Shown: piece by piece, positions 7,567 through 15,248 of the stretch
How positions within the stretch are numbered: the first letter of the stretch is position 1
Layout: every line of letters begins with the position of its first letter
Source: Parafrigoribacterium mesophilum
GTDB taxonomy: Bacteria; Actinomycetota; Actinomycetes; Actinomycetales; Microbacteriaceae
Reading direction: 5' to 3'
NCBI RefSeq assembly: GCF_039652555.1
Contig: NZ_JBDJAF010000002.1
Span: forward strand, 1 to 64,000
Length of the DNA: 64,000 nt
Notes under the pieces: generated by a model
What the model was told of the DNA's origin: nothing
What the model saw: the letters and a program-made list of their open reading frames with translations, nothing else
Databases searched by the model: none
Position numbers and translations under genes: made by a program

Positions 7567-9029
7567 TGCGAGTCGCCCGAATTGGGCACAAGGACGAGAG
7601 TGGCTCGGCACTGGTGGCCGTCCTCGGTGTCATGGTCGTCGGGCTAATCCTGACAGCACTCATAGCATCATCGGTCGTGAGCGCGTTCGGAGATACGACC
7701 GCTGCACGGGCTGGTGTCCAGTCCCACGCATCTTCCGATGCCGGAATCGCTGCGGCCCGTACTGCACTCTTCACTCCTGGCAGCTGCGCTTCCCAACCTG
7801 TGCCCGGAGTGTACACATCGACAGTTGAACCGAAGTTTACGGTAAAGGTGGAGTACAACACGGCGTCTGGCTGGCAAGCCGGCTGTCCGCCACTGTCGGC
7901 TACCCGGATCCGCCTGACGTCCGTCGGGACTGCTCAGTCCAAGGGCGTCGCCGGTGTCTCGTCACAGGACCAAAGCAAGGTTGAATCAATCTTTCAGTAC
8001 CTCACACCGGGGCCACCACCCAGCGGTGTTGGCATGTTTCTGTTCGGCGGCGGCGAGTTCGAAGCCAACGCGAACTTGGACCTCTCAGAAGCCGGTGCCA
8101 CTGGGCTGATCACTAAGAATGGTGACCTCGTGTGCAGCAACAACAACACCGTCTTCAACGCTAGCATCCTGATCAACGGCAACCTCGACTTCGGGTCAAG
8201 CAACAAATGCAGTGTCACCGGGGACGCATGGGTTTCTGGGGCTGCGAAGCTCGGATCGAAGGGGACTATCGGAGGCAACCTCACCGCCGCATCCGTCACC
8301 GCGAACAACGTTGACACCCAAGTAGGCGGTGACTACACAACCGGTGGCACTCCTCCTGATTCACCTGACTGGGTCAATGTCACATACCAGCCGACCGACT
8401 GGAAGGATCAGGACGGTCACGTGTTCGAGGAGAGAACCGCCACCACTCCCGCCGATTGCATATTGCCAAACGGCAATCTGGGCGGCACGATGCTTGGCCA
8501 GCCGGTCATCCTCAACATGCTTGCTTGCCCCGGCGGCCCGACGGCGCTCACCCAAAACCCCACCGTGACGCTGACGAGCGACGTGGTGATCTTCGCCAAC
8601 GCGTTTCTTTGGCCGAGCATCAATGGGATCACGTTCAAGTCGTCGTCCGCTGCAGCGTATCGGCTCTGGCTCATAACCCCTGATGATGGTCCGGCAGGCG
8701 ACAATAAGCCCACCTGCAACAATCCGGCGAACTCCTACTACGACCCCAGCAAGCCGATACAGGACACCTTCAGCACCAAGAACAACATCACCATTCAGAC
8801 CCCGATCATGGCGATGGCATATACCCCCTGCTCTTTTGACGGCAAGAACGGGTTCACCTGGAACGGGCAGATCTACGCCGGGGAGCTGAGTTACGCCAAG
8901 AACAACCCGACCTTCACTTTCGAACCGGTCGGGATCGCCGGCGTAGACCTGACCACGGGCGATGAGGACCTTGCCGACATCACCAAGCCGCAACCAGGCG
9001 CGGTTATCTCCATGCGGGACGTGAACTAG
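7554..9029 (+). CDS. Large PilX-like pilus-associated protein with repetitive Asn/Gly-rich region
   Basis: 491 residues. The N-terminus (ESGSALVAVLGVMVVGLI) resembles PilX-type minor pilins, with a hydrophobic segment at about residues 18-42. Residues about 160-270 are rich in Asn, Gly and Ser with short alternating repeats (NGDLV, NGNLDFG, GDAWVSG, GGNLTAAS), a pattern seen in beta-helical or bactofilin-like folds. Several cysteines occur in the C-terminal half. AGGAGA precedes ATG 7554. Position and size suggest a surface-exposed tip or adhesin-like component, possibly replacing PilY1; that is inference. Confidence 0.7.
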   Translation: MLPLVRVARIGHKDESGSALVAVLGVMVVGLILTALIASSVVSAFGDTTAARAGVQSHASSDAGIAAARTALFTPGSCASQPVPGVYTSTVEPKFTVKVEYNTASGWQAGCPPLSATRIRLTSVGTAQSKGVAGVSSQDQSKVESIFQYLTPGPPPSGVGMFLFGGGEFEANANLDLSEAGATGLITKNGDLVCSNNNTVFNASILINGNLDFGSSNKCSVTGDAWVSGAAKLGSKGTIGGNLTAASVTANNVDTQVGGDYTTGGTPPDSPDWVNVTYQPTDWKDQDGHVFEERTATTPADCILPNGNLGGTMLGQPVILNMLACPGGPTALTQNPTVTLTSDVVIFANAFLWPSINGITFKSSSAAAYRLWLITPDDGPAGDNKPTCNNPANSYYDPSKPIQDTFSTKNNITIQTPIMAMAYTPCSFDGKNGFTWNGQIYAGELSYAKNNPTFTFEPVGIAGVDLTTGDEDLADITKPQPGAVISMRDVN

Positions 9030-9856
9030 TGCCAGCAATCCTTGCCGGGGGCTTCGGTCTGCTGATCGGTTCCTTCCTCAACGTGGTCGCGTATCGCGTA
9101 CCGTTGCGGCGGTCGATTGTGTCGCCTCCGAGCGCGTGCCCGACCTGTGGAACCGCGATAAAAGGGTACGACAACATTCCGGTGCTGTCGTGGTTGATGC
9201 TGCGCGGCAGGTGCCGGAACTGCGCGTCGCCGATCTCCGTGCGGTACCCGATTGTGGAGTTGGGGACCGGGTTGTTGTTCGCGGCGGTTGCGTTGTGGTT
9301 TGGGGTCTCGACAAGCTCGACCACCGCAGCAAGCTCAACTGGCGGGGTGGCCGCCTGGGTGCTCGGTCTGATCGCGTTCCTGTATCTGGCGGCCATTTCC
9401 GTGGTACTCGCACTTATCGATCTGGACACGCACACGCTGCCGAACAGGATCGTGCTACCCAGCTACATCGTCGGCGTCGCGCTGCTTGGGATGTCGAGCG
9501 TTTTGGCTGGTGACTATGGCCAGCTGCTGCGGGCGGGGATCGGGATGGCGGCATTGTGGCTCGCCTATCTGGCGATGGCGTTCGCGTACCCCGGTGGCAT
9601 GGGCTTCGGCGACGTGAAACTCGCCGGAGTGCTCGGGCTGTACCTCGCGTGGCTCGGATGGGGGACTCTCATTGTCGGAGCGTTCGCGGCATTCTTATTG
9701 GGCGGGCTGTTCGCGGTGGGGTTGCTGATCGCCCGCAAGGCCGGGCGCAAGTCCGGCATCCCGTTCGGGCCCTGGATGCTGCTGGGCTGCTGGGTGGGGA
9801 CATTTTTCGGCGACAGCATCGCCAGGGGCTATTTGGTCCTCGTGGGACTTGGGTAA
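9029..9856 (+). CDS. pilD: Type IV prepilin peptidase / N-methyltransferase
   Basis: 275-residue polytopic aspartic protease that cleaves prepilin leaders and methylates the new N-terminus. The N-terminal methylation domain has two CxxC pairs (ACPTCG, GRCRNC). The catalytic aspartates are in LIDLDTHTLPNR and in the GFGDVKL motif. GTG 9029 overlaps the preceding stop. Unusual: bases 9302-9326 are a copy of the genome's dispersed repeat, read in frame as GVSTSSTT, inserted between the methylation domain and the next membrane helix. Confidence 0.92.
   Translation: MPAILAGGFGLLIGSFLNVVAYRVPLRRSIVSPPSACPTCGTAIKGYDNIPVLSWLMLRGRCRNCASPISVRYPIVELGTGLLFAAVALWFGVSTSSTTAASSTGGVAAWVLGLIAFLYLAAISVVLALIDLDTHTLPNRIVLPSYIVGVALLGMSSVLAGDYGQLLRAGIGMAALWLAYLAMAFAYPGGMGFGDVKLAGVLGLYLAWLGWGTLIVGAFAAFLLGGLFAVGLLIARKAGRKSGIPFGPWMLLGCWVGTFFGDSIARGYLVLVGLG
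9302..9326 (+). repeat. Dispersed repeat copy inside pilD
   Basis: GGGGTCTCGACAAGCTCGAC followed by CACCG is nearly identical to the intergenic copies at 13843-13868 and 37868-37892. It is translated here as GVSTSSTT without breaking the reading frame. Confidence 0.75.
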
Positions 9857-9874
9857 TGGTAATAGGGGGAAAAG

Positions 9875-10921
9875 ATGAGTGCACAGGTTGTAGTGGGGGT
9901 CGACATCGGCGACGACTCGGTGCGCGCCGTCGAGGTAACCGGGCTCGGCAAGGAGCGCCCGACCGTCGAGCGGTATCGGGAGATCTCGCTCCCAGAAGGC
10001 GCGGTCAAAGATGGGGAGGTTGCGGAAGTCAACACGGTCGCCGCGGCTCTCAAGCAGCTGTGGTCGGCGGGGGGATTCCGCAGCAAGAAGGTCGTGCTGG
10101 GCGTGGGCAACACCAAGGTGCTTGTCCGTGACCTGACCGTGCCCCGTCTTTCGCAGCGAGAGATCCGGCAGTCGCTGCCCTCCCATGTACAAGACATGCT
10201 GCCGGTGCCGGTCGGCGATGCCTTGCTTGACTTCTACCCCATTTCCGAGAGTGCATCCGAGGCAGGACCCGTGGTCCACGGTCTTCTCGTCGCGGCCATC
10301 AAGGATGCCGTGAAGGCGAACGTCACCGCGGTGCAGCTGGCCGGGCTTTCCCCCGTGGCAGTGGATCTCATCCCGTTCGCGCTCAGTCGGTTGCACGCCC
10401 GAGATCGCGCGAAAGCGACACTGGCGTTCATCGACGTCGGTGCCCGCACCAGCCATGTTGTGGTGTCGGTCAACGGTGTACCCCAGTTCGTACGCATCAT
10501 CGGCATCGGGGGGCAGAACCTCACCCAGGCATTGGCTGACCGACTGGATATCACACCGGAACAGGCGGTTGTGCTTAAATCGTCGCTGGGCCTGATCACC
10601 AGCCCGGTTCCTGCGGAGCAGCGCGAAGCGGTCGAGATCATCCACGAAGTCACGGGAGAGCTGCTGAGTAGCCTCCGCAACACCTTGAACTATTTCGCCA
10701 ACACGCATCCCAGTCTCAAATATGACGAGATCGTGCTGAGCGGCGGAGGAACCCGGCTCCCCGGCTTTGCGGAGGCCCTCGCGGAGATTACCCGGATCGC
10801 CGTGTCGCCAGCGGATCCGTTCAACAGCATCGAATTGTCGAGGGATCTCCGCCGTGAAGGTGCCTCGGAGTCCAGCAGCATGGCCGTGGCCCTTGGACTC
10901 GCGTTGGGAAGTGTCGCATGA
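9875..10921 (+). CDS. pilM: Type IV pilus assembly protein PilM (actin-like ATPase)
   Basis: 348-residue cytoplasmic protein of the FtsA/PilM actin-like fold. The N-terminal phosphate-binding motif is VVGVDIGDDSVRAVEV; further ATP-site motifs are AFIDVGARTSHVVVS and LSGGGTRLPGF. PilM binds the N-terminal tail of PilN and links the membrane alignment complex to the motor. AGGGGGAAAAG precedes ATG 9875. The stop overlaps the pilN start (ATGA), so pilM-N-O are coupled. Confidence 0.92.
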   Translation: MSAQVVVGVDIGDDSVRAVEVTGLGKERPTVERYREISLPEGAVKDGEVAEVNTVAAALKQLWSAGGFRSKKVVLGVGNTKVLVRDLTVPRLSQREIRQSLPSHVQDMLPVPVGDALLDFYPISESASEAGPVVHGLLVAAIKDAVKANVTAVQLAGLSPVAVDLIPFALSRLHARDRAKATLAFIDVGARTSHVVVSVNGVPQFVRIIGIGGQNLTQALADRLDITPEQAVVLKSSLGLITSPVPAEQREAVEIIHEVTGELLSSLRNTLNYFANTHPSLKYDEIVLSGGGTRLPGFAEALAEITRIAVSPADPFNSIELSRDLRREGASESSSMAVALGLALGSVA

Positions 10922-11661
10922 GAATCCTCGGTAATAAAGAGACCAGGCTTGTCCTGGGCGGTGTGCCCCGGGTAGATCTGCTTCCCCCCGAGGTTGGACT
11001 TTCCGCCAAAGCACGAGTGCTGCACCGCGGGCTCAGCCTCATGGTCGTCGCTGCGATGGTCGTCGTCGGAGCGGGGTACGCAGCGGCAAGTTTGAATGCT
11101 GCGAACAGCAACGCGCAGCTTGCTACGGCGACCGCGCGTACGCAGAGTCTTCTTGCGCAACAGCAGAAATACGTCGAGGTGCGGAAGGTGACCAAGGAGT
11201 TGGCCCTCACTACGGCCGGCCGCCAAGTCGGCTCCTCGACCGAGATCAATTGGCAGGAGTATTTCAACTCTGTGCAGGCGAGCCTGCCATCGGGTACGAC
11301 GATCGTGACGTTCGATTCGTCGTCCAGCACCCCGATGCTCGCGTTGCAGCAGCCCACCGTTCCTCTGCAAGGTGAACGGGTGGCCGAGTTGAGCTTCGAA
11401 GCCGAGACAGCGTCGCTGCCAGACGTGCCGGCATGGCTGAACGCCCTGGCGAAGTTGAAGGGATTTGTCGACGCGTCGCCGAACTCCGTGAGTCTCACCG
11501 ACGGCGTGTACAAGGTCGGCGTGAAGATGCACGTCAACGAGCAGGCACTGGCGAACCGGTACGCGAGCGATGCGGTGAAGTCCCCGGAAAAGAATAACGA
11601 CAGCGCGAACACGGCGCCCAGTGACACCGCGACCGAAGCGAGCAAGGACGGGGGTAAGTAG
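10918..11661 (+). CDS. pilN: Type IV pilus assembly protein PilN-like
   Basis: 247-residue bitopic membrane protein. A short cytoplasmic N-terminus contains VPRVDLLPPEV, equivalent to the PilM-binding INLLP motif. One membrane helix lies at about residues 40-62, followed by a coiled-coil stretch (about 65-100) and a ferredoxin-like extracytoplasmic domain. The Asn/Ser/Asp-rich C-terminus (SPEKNNDSANTAPSD) is poorly conserved. The 4-base overlap with pilM and 2-base gap to the next gene support the assignment. Confidence 0.85.
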   Translation: MRILGNKETRLVLGGVPRVDLLPPEVGLSAKARVLHRGLSLMVVAAMVVVGAGYAAASLNAANSNAQLATATARTQSLLAQQQKYVEVRKVTKELALTTAGRQVGSSTEINWQEYFNSVQASLPSGTTIVTFDSSSSTPMLALQQPTVPLQGERVAELSFEAETASLPDVPAWLNALAKLKGFVDASPNSVSLTDGVYKVGVKMHVNEQALANRYASDAVKSPEKNNDSANTAPSDTATEASKDGGK

Positions 11662-11663
11662 CC

Positions 11664-12341
11664 ATGAACGCGAGCGCTAGCAACAGGCTGTGGGTCATCG
11701 GCTCGATGGTCCTTGTCGTCGCAATCATCGCCATGGGATGGTTCCTCGGGGTGTCGCCGAAGCTCGCCGAAGCCGCGACGGCAGGCGACCAACGCGTGGC
11801 TGCCGAGGCGCAAAACGTCGTGCATCAACGCGAGCTGGAAGCGATCAAGAAGCAGTTCGAAACCCTCCCCGAACTCAAGACCCAGTTGGCGGTGCTGAGG
11901 GCAGCTGTGCCCTCCGGGGACGCGATGTCCGCGTTCCTGGATGAATTGCACGCACTGGAGCAGGCGAACGCTGTCACGTTGACGGATTTCAAGGCAAACG
12001 ACGGTCAGCCTTACACGCCGGTCAAGGATGCCTTGACAACGGTGAGTACGACGAATCCGCTCATTACTGCGGAGAACTTTGTAGCGATACCCGTCACCCT
12101 CACCGTGTCGGGCAGCACGTCGAACGTCATGTCCTTCATCAATGGTGTGCAGACCGGGGAGCGGCTCTATCTGGTGCAGGACCTGAAGCTGAAGCAGAGC
12201 ACCGCCGAGAGCGGATCGCGCACGACGCAGGACTCGGCTGGTGACTTCCAAGCGGACATCAACGGGTTCGTCTACGTGCTGCTCGACAACCCGGCCGCTC
12301 CTGCGAAGACGGCCAAGACGGCGGACGCACCGAAGGGATAA
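11664..12341 (+). CDS. pilO: Type IV pilus assembly protein PilO-like
   Basis: 225-residue bitopic membrane protein: membrane helix at about residues 8-28 (VIGSMVLVVAIIAMGWFLG), coiled coil at about 30-80, then an alpha/beta extracytoplasmic domain (PVTLTVSGSTSNVMSFINGV is typical of PilO/GspM-like domains). It should pair with PilN in the alignment complex. ATG 11664 follows GGGGGTAAGTAGCC two bases after the pilN stop. It is the last recognisable pilus gene. Confidence 0.85.
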   Translation: MNASASNRLWVIGSMVLVVAIIAMGWFLGVSPKLAEAATAGDQRVAAEAQNVVHQRELEAIKKQFETLPELKTQLAVLRAAVPSGDAMSAFLDELHALEQANAVTLTDFKANDGQPYTPVKDALTTVSTTNPLITAENFVAIPVTLTVSGSTSNVMSFINGVQTGERLYLVQDLKLKQSTAESGSRTTQDSAGDFQADINGFVYVLLDNPAAPAKTAKTADAPKG

Positions 12342-12421
12342 CGCACACCTCCGACGCCCACGGTAGGGCGATTGCTAGAGTGACCTCCTATACGGATGCA
12401 CGACCACCGTCAGGAGCGCAG

Positions 12422-13399
12422 ATGAGCGACGAGAACCCCTCGAGAGCCAACACGGCGGACCCCGACAACGAGGGGACGCCGGCCGCAGTGCCCGTCGGCA
12501 GCACGCCGGGAAAGGAACGCTCCGCCGAGGTGCCGTTCGAGGAACCCGTCCGGGACGAGTCGCAGCCTGACGATTCGCGCCGGAACGAACCCGCTGCTAC
12601 CGAGCGTTCTGAGCCGATTCCGGATCTCGTGGAGCCGCCCGCAGCGCCACACACGAGCCCGTTTGCGCCGGACTCCACGCATACCGCTGTGGACGCCGAA
12701 CCCGAGCATCAGACCGAGGACTTGCCCGCTGCCGAACCCGAAGCGGTTGAGCCTGCCGCCGCGGCGGTGCCGGTGACCGCTATGCCCGACGCCGGAACAC
12801 CGACACCCGCGGTGAAGACGGTGTACTTGACCGCCCCAACTCCGCCGCGGGCCCGCGGCAACCGCGGCATCGGAACCCTGATGGCCGTGCTCGCCACCGC
12901 CGCGTTCGCCATCCTGTTGGCGCTGGTGGCCGCACTGTACCGCGGCCTTGCGGGCACGGAGGGACTGGCCGCGGCGTTCAGCAGCTGGCTGCCCGGTTTC
13001 GTGGCGCTGCCGCTGTTTTATGTGCCGGTTGCAGTGTTCCTCGTGCTGTTTGTGGTGTTCGTGCTGCTGGTCAACCGCGCCGGTTGGTGGGTCTACGTGC
13101 TCGGTTCGTTCCTGCTGGCCGCGGCGCTCTACTTCGCCTCGATCGGAATCTTGCTGGCCCTCGACGGGATGATGTTCAACTTCACCGGCCACACCAGCTT
13201 CGCGAGCCTGGCGGTGAACCCGGCCATTGTGATCGCCACGATCGTGTCCCGCGAGGTGGCCATCTGGTTCGGGGCGGCGATCAGCTCCCGCGGGCGCCGC
13301 GTCAAGGCCCGCAACATCGAGGCGGCCGCCGCGTACGAGCGCGATACCGCCGAGAAGAAGGCAGAGTTTGAGCGATCGCAATACGGCACCGTCTCCTGA
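12422..13399 (+). CDS. Membrane protein of unknown function with charged Pro/Glu-rich N-terminus
   Basis: 325 residues. Residues 1 to about 150 are low-complexity and acidic (Pro, Glu, Ala, Asp), probably disordered and cytoplasmic. About four hydrophobic segments follow (near 156-180, 190-225, 230-250, 270-285), and the tail is a charged helix (KARNIEAAAAYERDTAEKKAEFERS). No family was recognised. AGGAGCG precedes ATG 12422; an upstream in-frame start at 12380 lacks one. The next gene overlaps its 3' end by 32 bases. Position directly after pilO does not by itself prove a pilus role. Confidence 0.75.
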   Translation: MSDENPSRANTADPDNEGTPAAVPVGSTPGKERSAEVPFEEPVRDESQPDDSRRNEPAATERSEPIPDLVEPPAAPHTSPFAPDSTHTAVDAEPEHQTEDLPAAEPEAVEPAAAAVPVTAMPDAGTPTPAVKTVYLTAPTPPRARGNRGIGTLMAVLATAAFAILLALVAALYRGLAGTEGLAAAFSSWLPGFVALPLFYVPVAVFLVLFVVFVLLVNRAGWWVYVLGSFLLAAALYFASIGILLALDGMMFNFTGHTSFASLAVNPAIVIATIVSREVAIWFGAAISSRGRRVKARNIEAAAAYERDTAEKKAEFERSQYGTVS

Positions 13400-13832
13400 G
13401 GCGCCTCGCCAACGTGCCTCCCCGCTCATCGCGCTGGTTGCCGCCATTGTCTACGTCGCGCTGATGGTCGGGTCGCTGGGGTTTCTGCGCCTGATCAGCG
13501 ATCGGGATGCCATCGAACCGGATGCCAGTGTGCTGGTCGGTCCGGGGATGGTCGTGGGTGCCGCGGCGGTGGTGTTCCTCCTGGTGCTGCGTGGCACCCG
13601 ATACCATGCGAGGCGCCTGCCCTTCGCGCGGTCGGTGCTCGCGGCATTCACCGCCTGGATCGCCGGGCCGGCCGTGGGCGGCATCCTCTATGCGGCAGGC
13701 CGCACCGAACCGCTGCTGGCGGTCTCCTTCTTCTTCCGCCACCTCGTCGGCCCATTCGCCGCCTGCTTGGTGCTGTCCGCCTTCGTCGTCGTGCTGCTCG
13801 CGCCGCTGTTGGATCGGCCGGGCATCCGGTGA
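13368..13832 (+). CDS. Small membrane protein of unknown function
   Basis: 154 residues with about four predicted membrane helices (about 18-42, 52-72, 86-108, 118-145) and short loops. It starts with TTG at 13368 inside the end of the preceding gene, preceded by AAGGCAG; no better start exists before the first membrane helix. The overlap implies co-translation with the preceding membrane protein. No family recognised. Confidence 0.65.
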   Translation: MSDRNTAPSPEAPRQRASPLIALVAAIVYVALMVGSLGFLRLISDRDAIEPDASVLVGPGMVVGAAAVVFLLVLRGTRYHARRLPFARSVLAAFTAWIAGPAVGGILYAAGRTEPLLAVSFFFRHLVGPFAACLVLSAFVVVLLAPLLDRPGIR

Positions 13833-13842
13833 CGGACAGAGC

Positions 13843-13868
13843 GGGGTCTCGACAAGCTCGACCGCCGG
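13843..13868 (+). repeat. Dispersed GGTCTCGACAAGCTCGACC repeat, intergenic copy
   Basis: Nearly identical to the copy inside pilD (9302-9326), lying 11 bases after the stop of the small membrane protein gene. This element family is abundant between genes in Microbacteriaceae. Confidence 0.75.
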
Positions 13869-14019
13869 AAGCGGGGGCCCCGGCACGCGCGACCACCGGA
13901 AGGCGCAGTGACAAGATGAGAACTCTCTCATCCGGTTCTCGGGATCACCTCATGGCGCACCACGAGAGTAAGAGCAGCGGTTCCGCACGGGGACCGCTGG
14001 AAAGTGAGCGACAAGCGTG

Positions 14020-14517
14020 ATGAAGAAATCCACAAAACTGATCATGACCGGTGCGGCCAGCCTCCTCGGTGTGGCACTCGCTGCCGGCGGGGCATACGCG
14101 ACGACAGGTCTGTCGGATGCGCCCGGCCAGCTGCTGAAGATCAGCGGCATCGCCCCGGCATCCAGCCACGCCAACCAGAACGCCCTGGCCAACGCCAACG
14201 CGAACGCCAAGGGCCTGTTCGACAGCACTCCGAAGGCAGCGGAGACCGACGCGGACGCGGACGCCGACGCCAGCACTGAAGCGGACACCGACACCAGCAC
14301 CGACACGAGTACGCCCACCGAGGTCACCCCGGTGGCACCGCGGGATGCCGCCGCCAATGCGTCGACGGTGAAGGGCAGCGAAACCGGCCAGAGCGTCAGC
14401 GCCTGGGCACACGAGAAGAACAGCGTCGAAGTTGTCGCTCCGCCGGCGGCCGTGTCTCTGGACTCCGGCGCCGCGGTCGGTGCCGACGTCAGCGCCGAAG
14501 CGCGGACCAAGCACTAA
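14020..14517 (+). CDS. Exported Ala/Asp/Thr-rich protein of unknown function
   Basis: 165 residues. A Sec-type signal peptide is clear: MKKSTKLIMTG, hydrophobic core, then AYA before TTGLSD. The mature part is low-complexity, with an Asn-Ala repeat (ANANANAKG) and an acidic repeat (DADADADASTEADTDTS). It ends in a less repetitive segment with no anchor. ATG 14020 is preferred, though GTG 14017 directly precedes it; only a weak GGAAAG lies upstream. It faces a two-component system across a shared terminator, so it could be a target of that system. Possible cation binding by the acidic run is speculation. Confidence 0.7.
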   Translation: MKKSTKLIMTGAASLLGVALAAGGAYATTGLSDAPGQLLKISGIAPASSHANQNALANANANAKGLFDSTPKAAETDADADADASTEADTDTSTDTSTPTEVTPVAPRDAAANASTVKGSETGQSVSAWAHEKNSVEVVAPPAAVSLDSGAAVGADVSAEARTKH

Positions 14518-14550
14518 AAGCTCTGCCCGCGCAACGCGCCGGCAGCTCCC

Positions 14551-14588
14551 ATCGGGGAGCGTCTCTTTCGGGTGAGACGCTCCCCGAT
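14551..14588. terminator. Bidirectional intrinsic terminator
   Basis: A perfect 15-base inverted repeat ATCGGGGAGCGTCTC / GAGACGCTCCCCGAT with an 8-base loop, flanked by TTTCTTA on the right, lies between convergent genes ending at 14517 and 14592. It can serve both strands. Confidence 0.9.
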
Positions 14589-14591
14589 TTC

Positions 14592-15248
14592 TTACTTCAG
14601 TCGGTAGCCCATCCCGCGCACGGTCTCGATGCGGTGGGCGCCGATCTTGGCGCGTAAATAGCGCACATACACTTCAACCACGTTCGAACCGGGATCGAAG
14701 TCGAGACCCCACACCCGACTCAACAGTTGCTCGCGACTGAGCACCTGGTCCGGGTGCCGGAGAAACTCCTCCGCCAACGCGAACTCCCGCGCCGACAAGT
14801 CGAGCTCGGTGCCGTCCACCCTGATCCGACGGGTCTTCACATCGAGCTCCAGACCGTGGGCCTGCAGCGCCTCGGGGGCCTCCGGCCGAGCGTCGTGCAG
14901 TCGCAACCGCACTCGTGCCAGCAGCTCATCGAACCGGAACGGCTTGGACATATAGTCGTTGGCCCCGCCTTCCAGCCCGCGCACGGTGTCGGCGCCGGAG
15001 TCGCGGGCAGTGAGCACGATCACGGCAATCGGGTTGCCCTCGCCGCGCAGCGTTTCGAGAATGCCGAAGCCGTCGATGCCCGGCAGGCCGATGTCGAGAA
15101 TGAGCAGCGCAAATTGTCCGGACTGCGCCTCGGCCAGCGCGGTACGACCGTCGGTCACGGCGGTGACCGCGAATCCCGCGGCGCTGAGACCCTTCTCGAC
15201 GAATGACGCGATGCGGCTCTCGTCTTCGGCGATGAGGATCCTGGTCAC
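14592..15248 (-). CDS. OmpR/PhoB-family response regulator
   Basis: 218 residues. The receiver domain (1-120) has acidic pocket EDE (8-10), phosphoacceptor D52 (LILDIGLPGIDG), and the conserved Thr (VLTARD) and Lys (YMSKPF). A winged-helix DNA-binding domain occupies about 125-218, ending GSNVVEVYVRYLRAKIG...VRGMGYRLK. GTG 15248 overlaps the stop of the upstream sensor kinase gene by 4 bases (GTGA), so the two are co-translated partners. Confidence 0.93.
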   Translation of the reverse strand: MTRILIAEDESRIASFVEKGLSAAGFAVTAVTDGRTALAEAQSGQFALLILDIGLPGIDGFGILETLRGEGNPIAVIVLTARDSGADTVRGLEGGANDYMSKPFRFDELLARVRLRLHDARPEAPEALQAHGLELDVKTRRIRVDGTELDLSAREFALAEEFLRHPDQVLSREQLLSRVWGLDFDPGSNVVEVYVRYLRAKIGAHRIETVRGMGYRLK

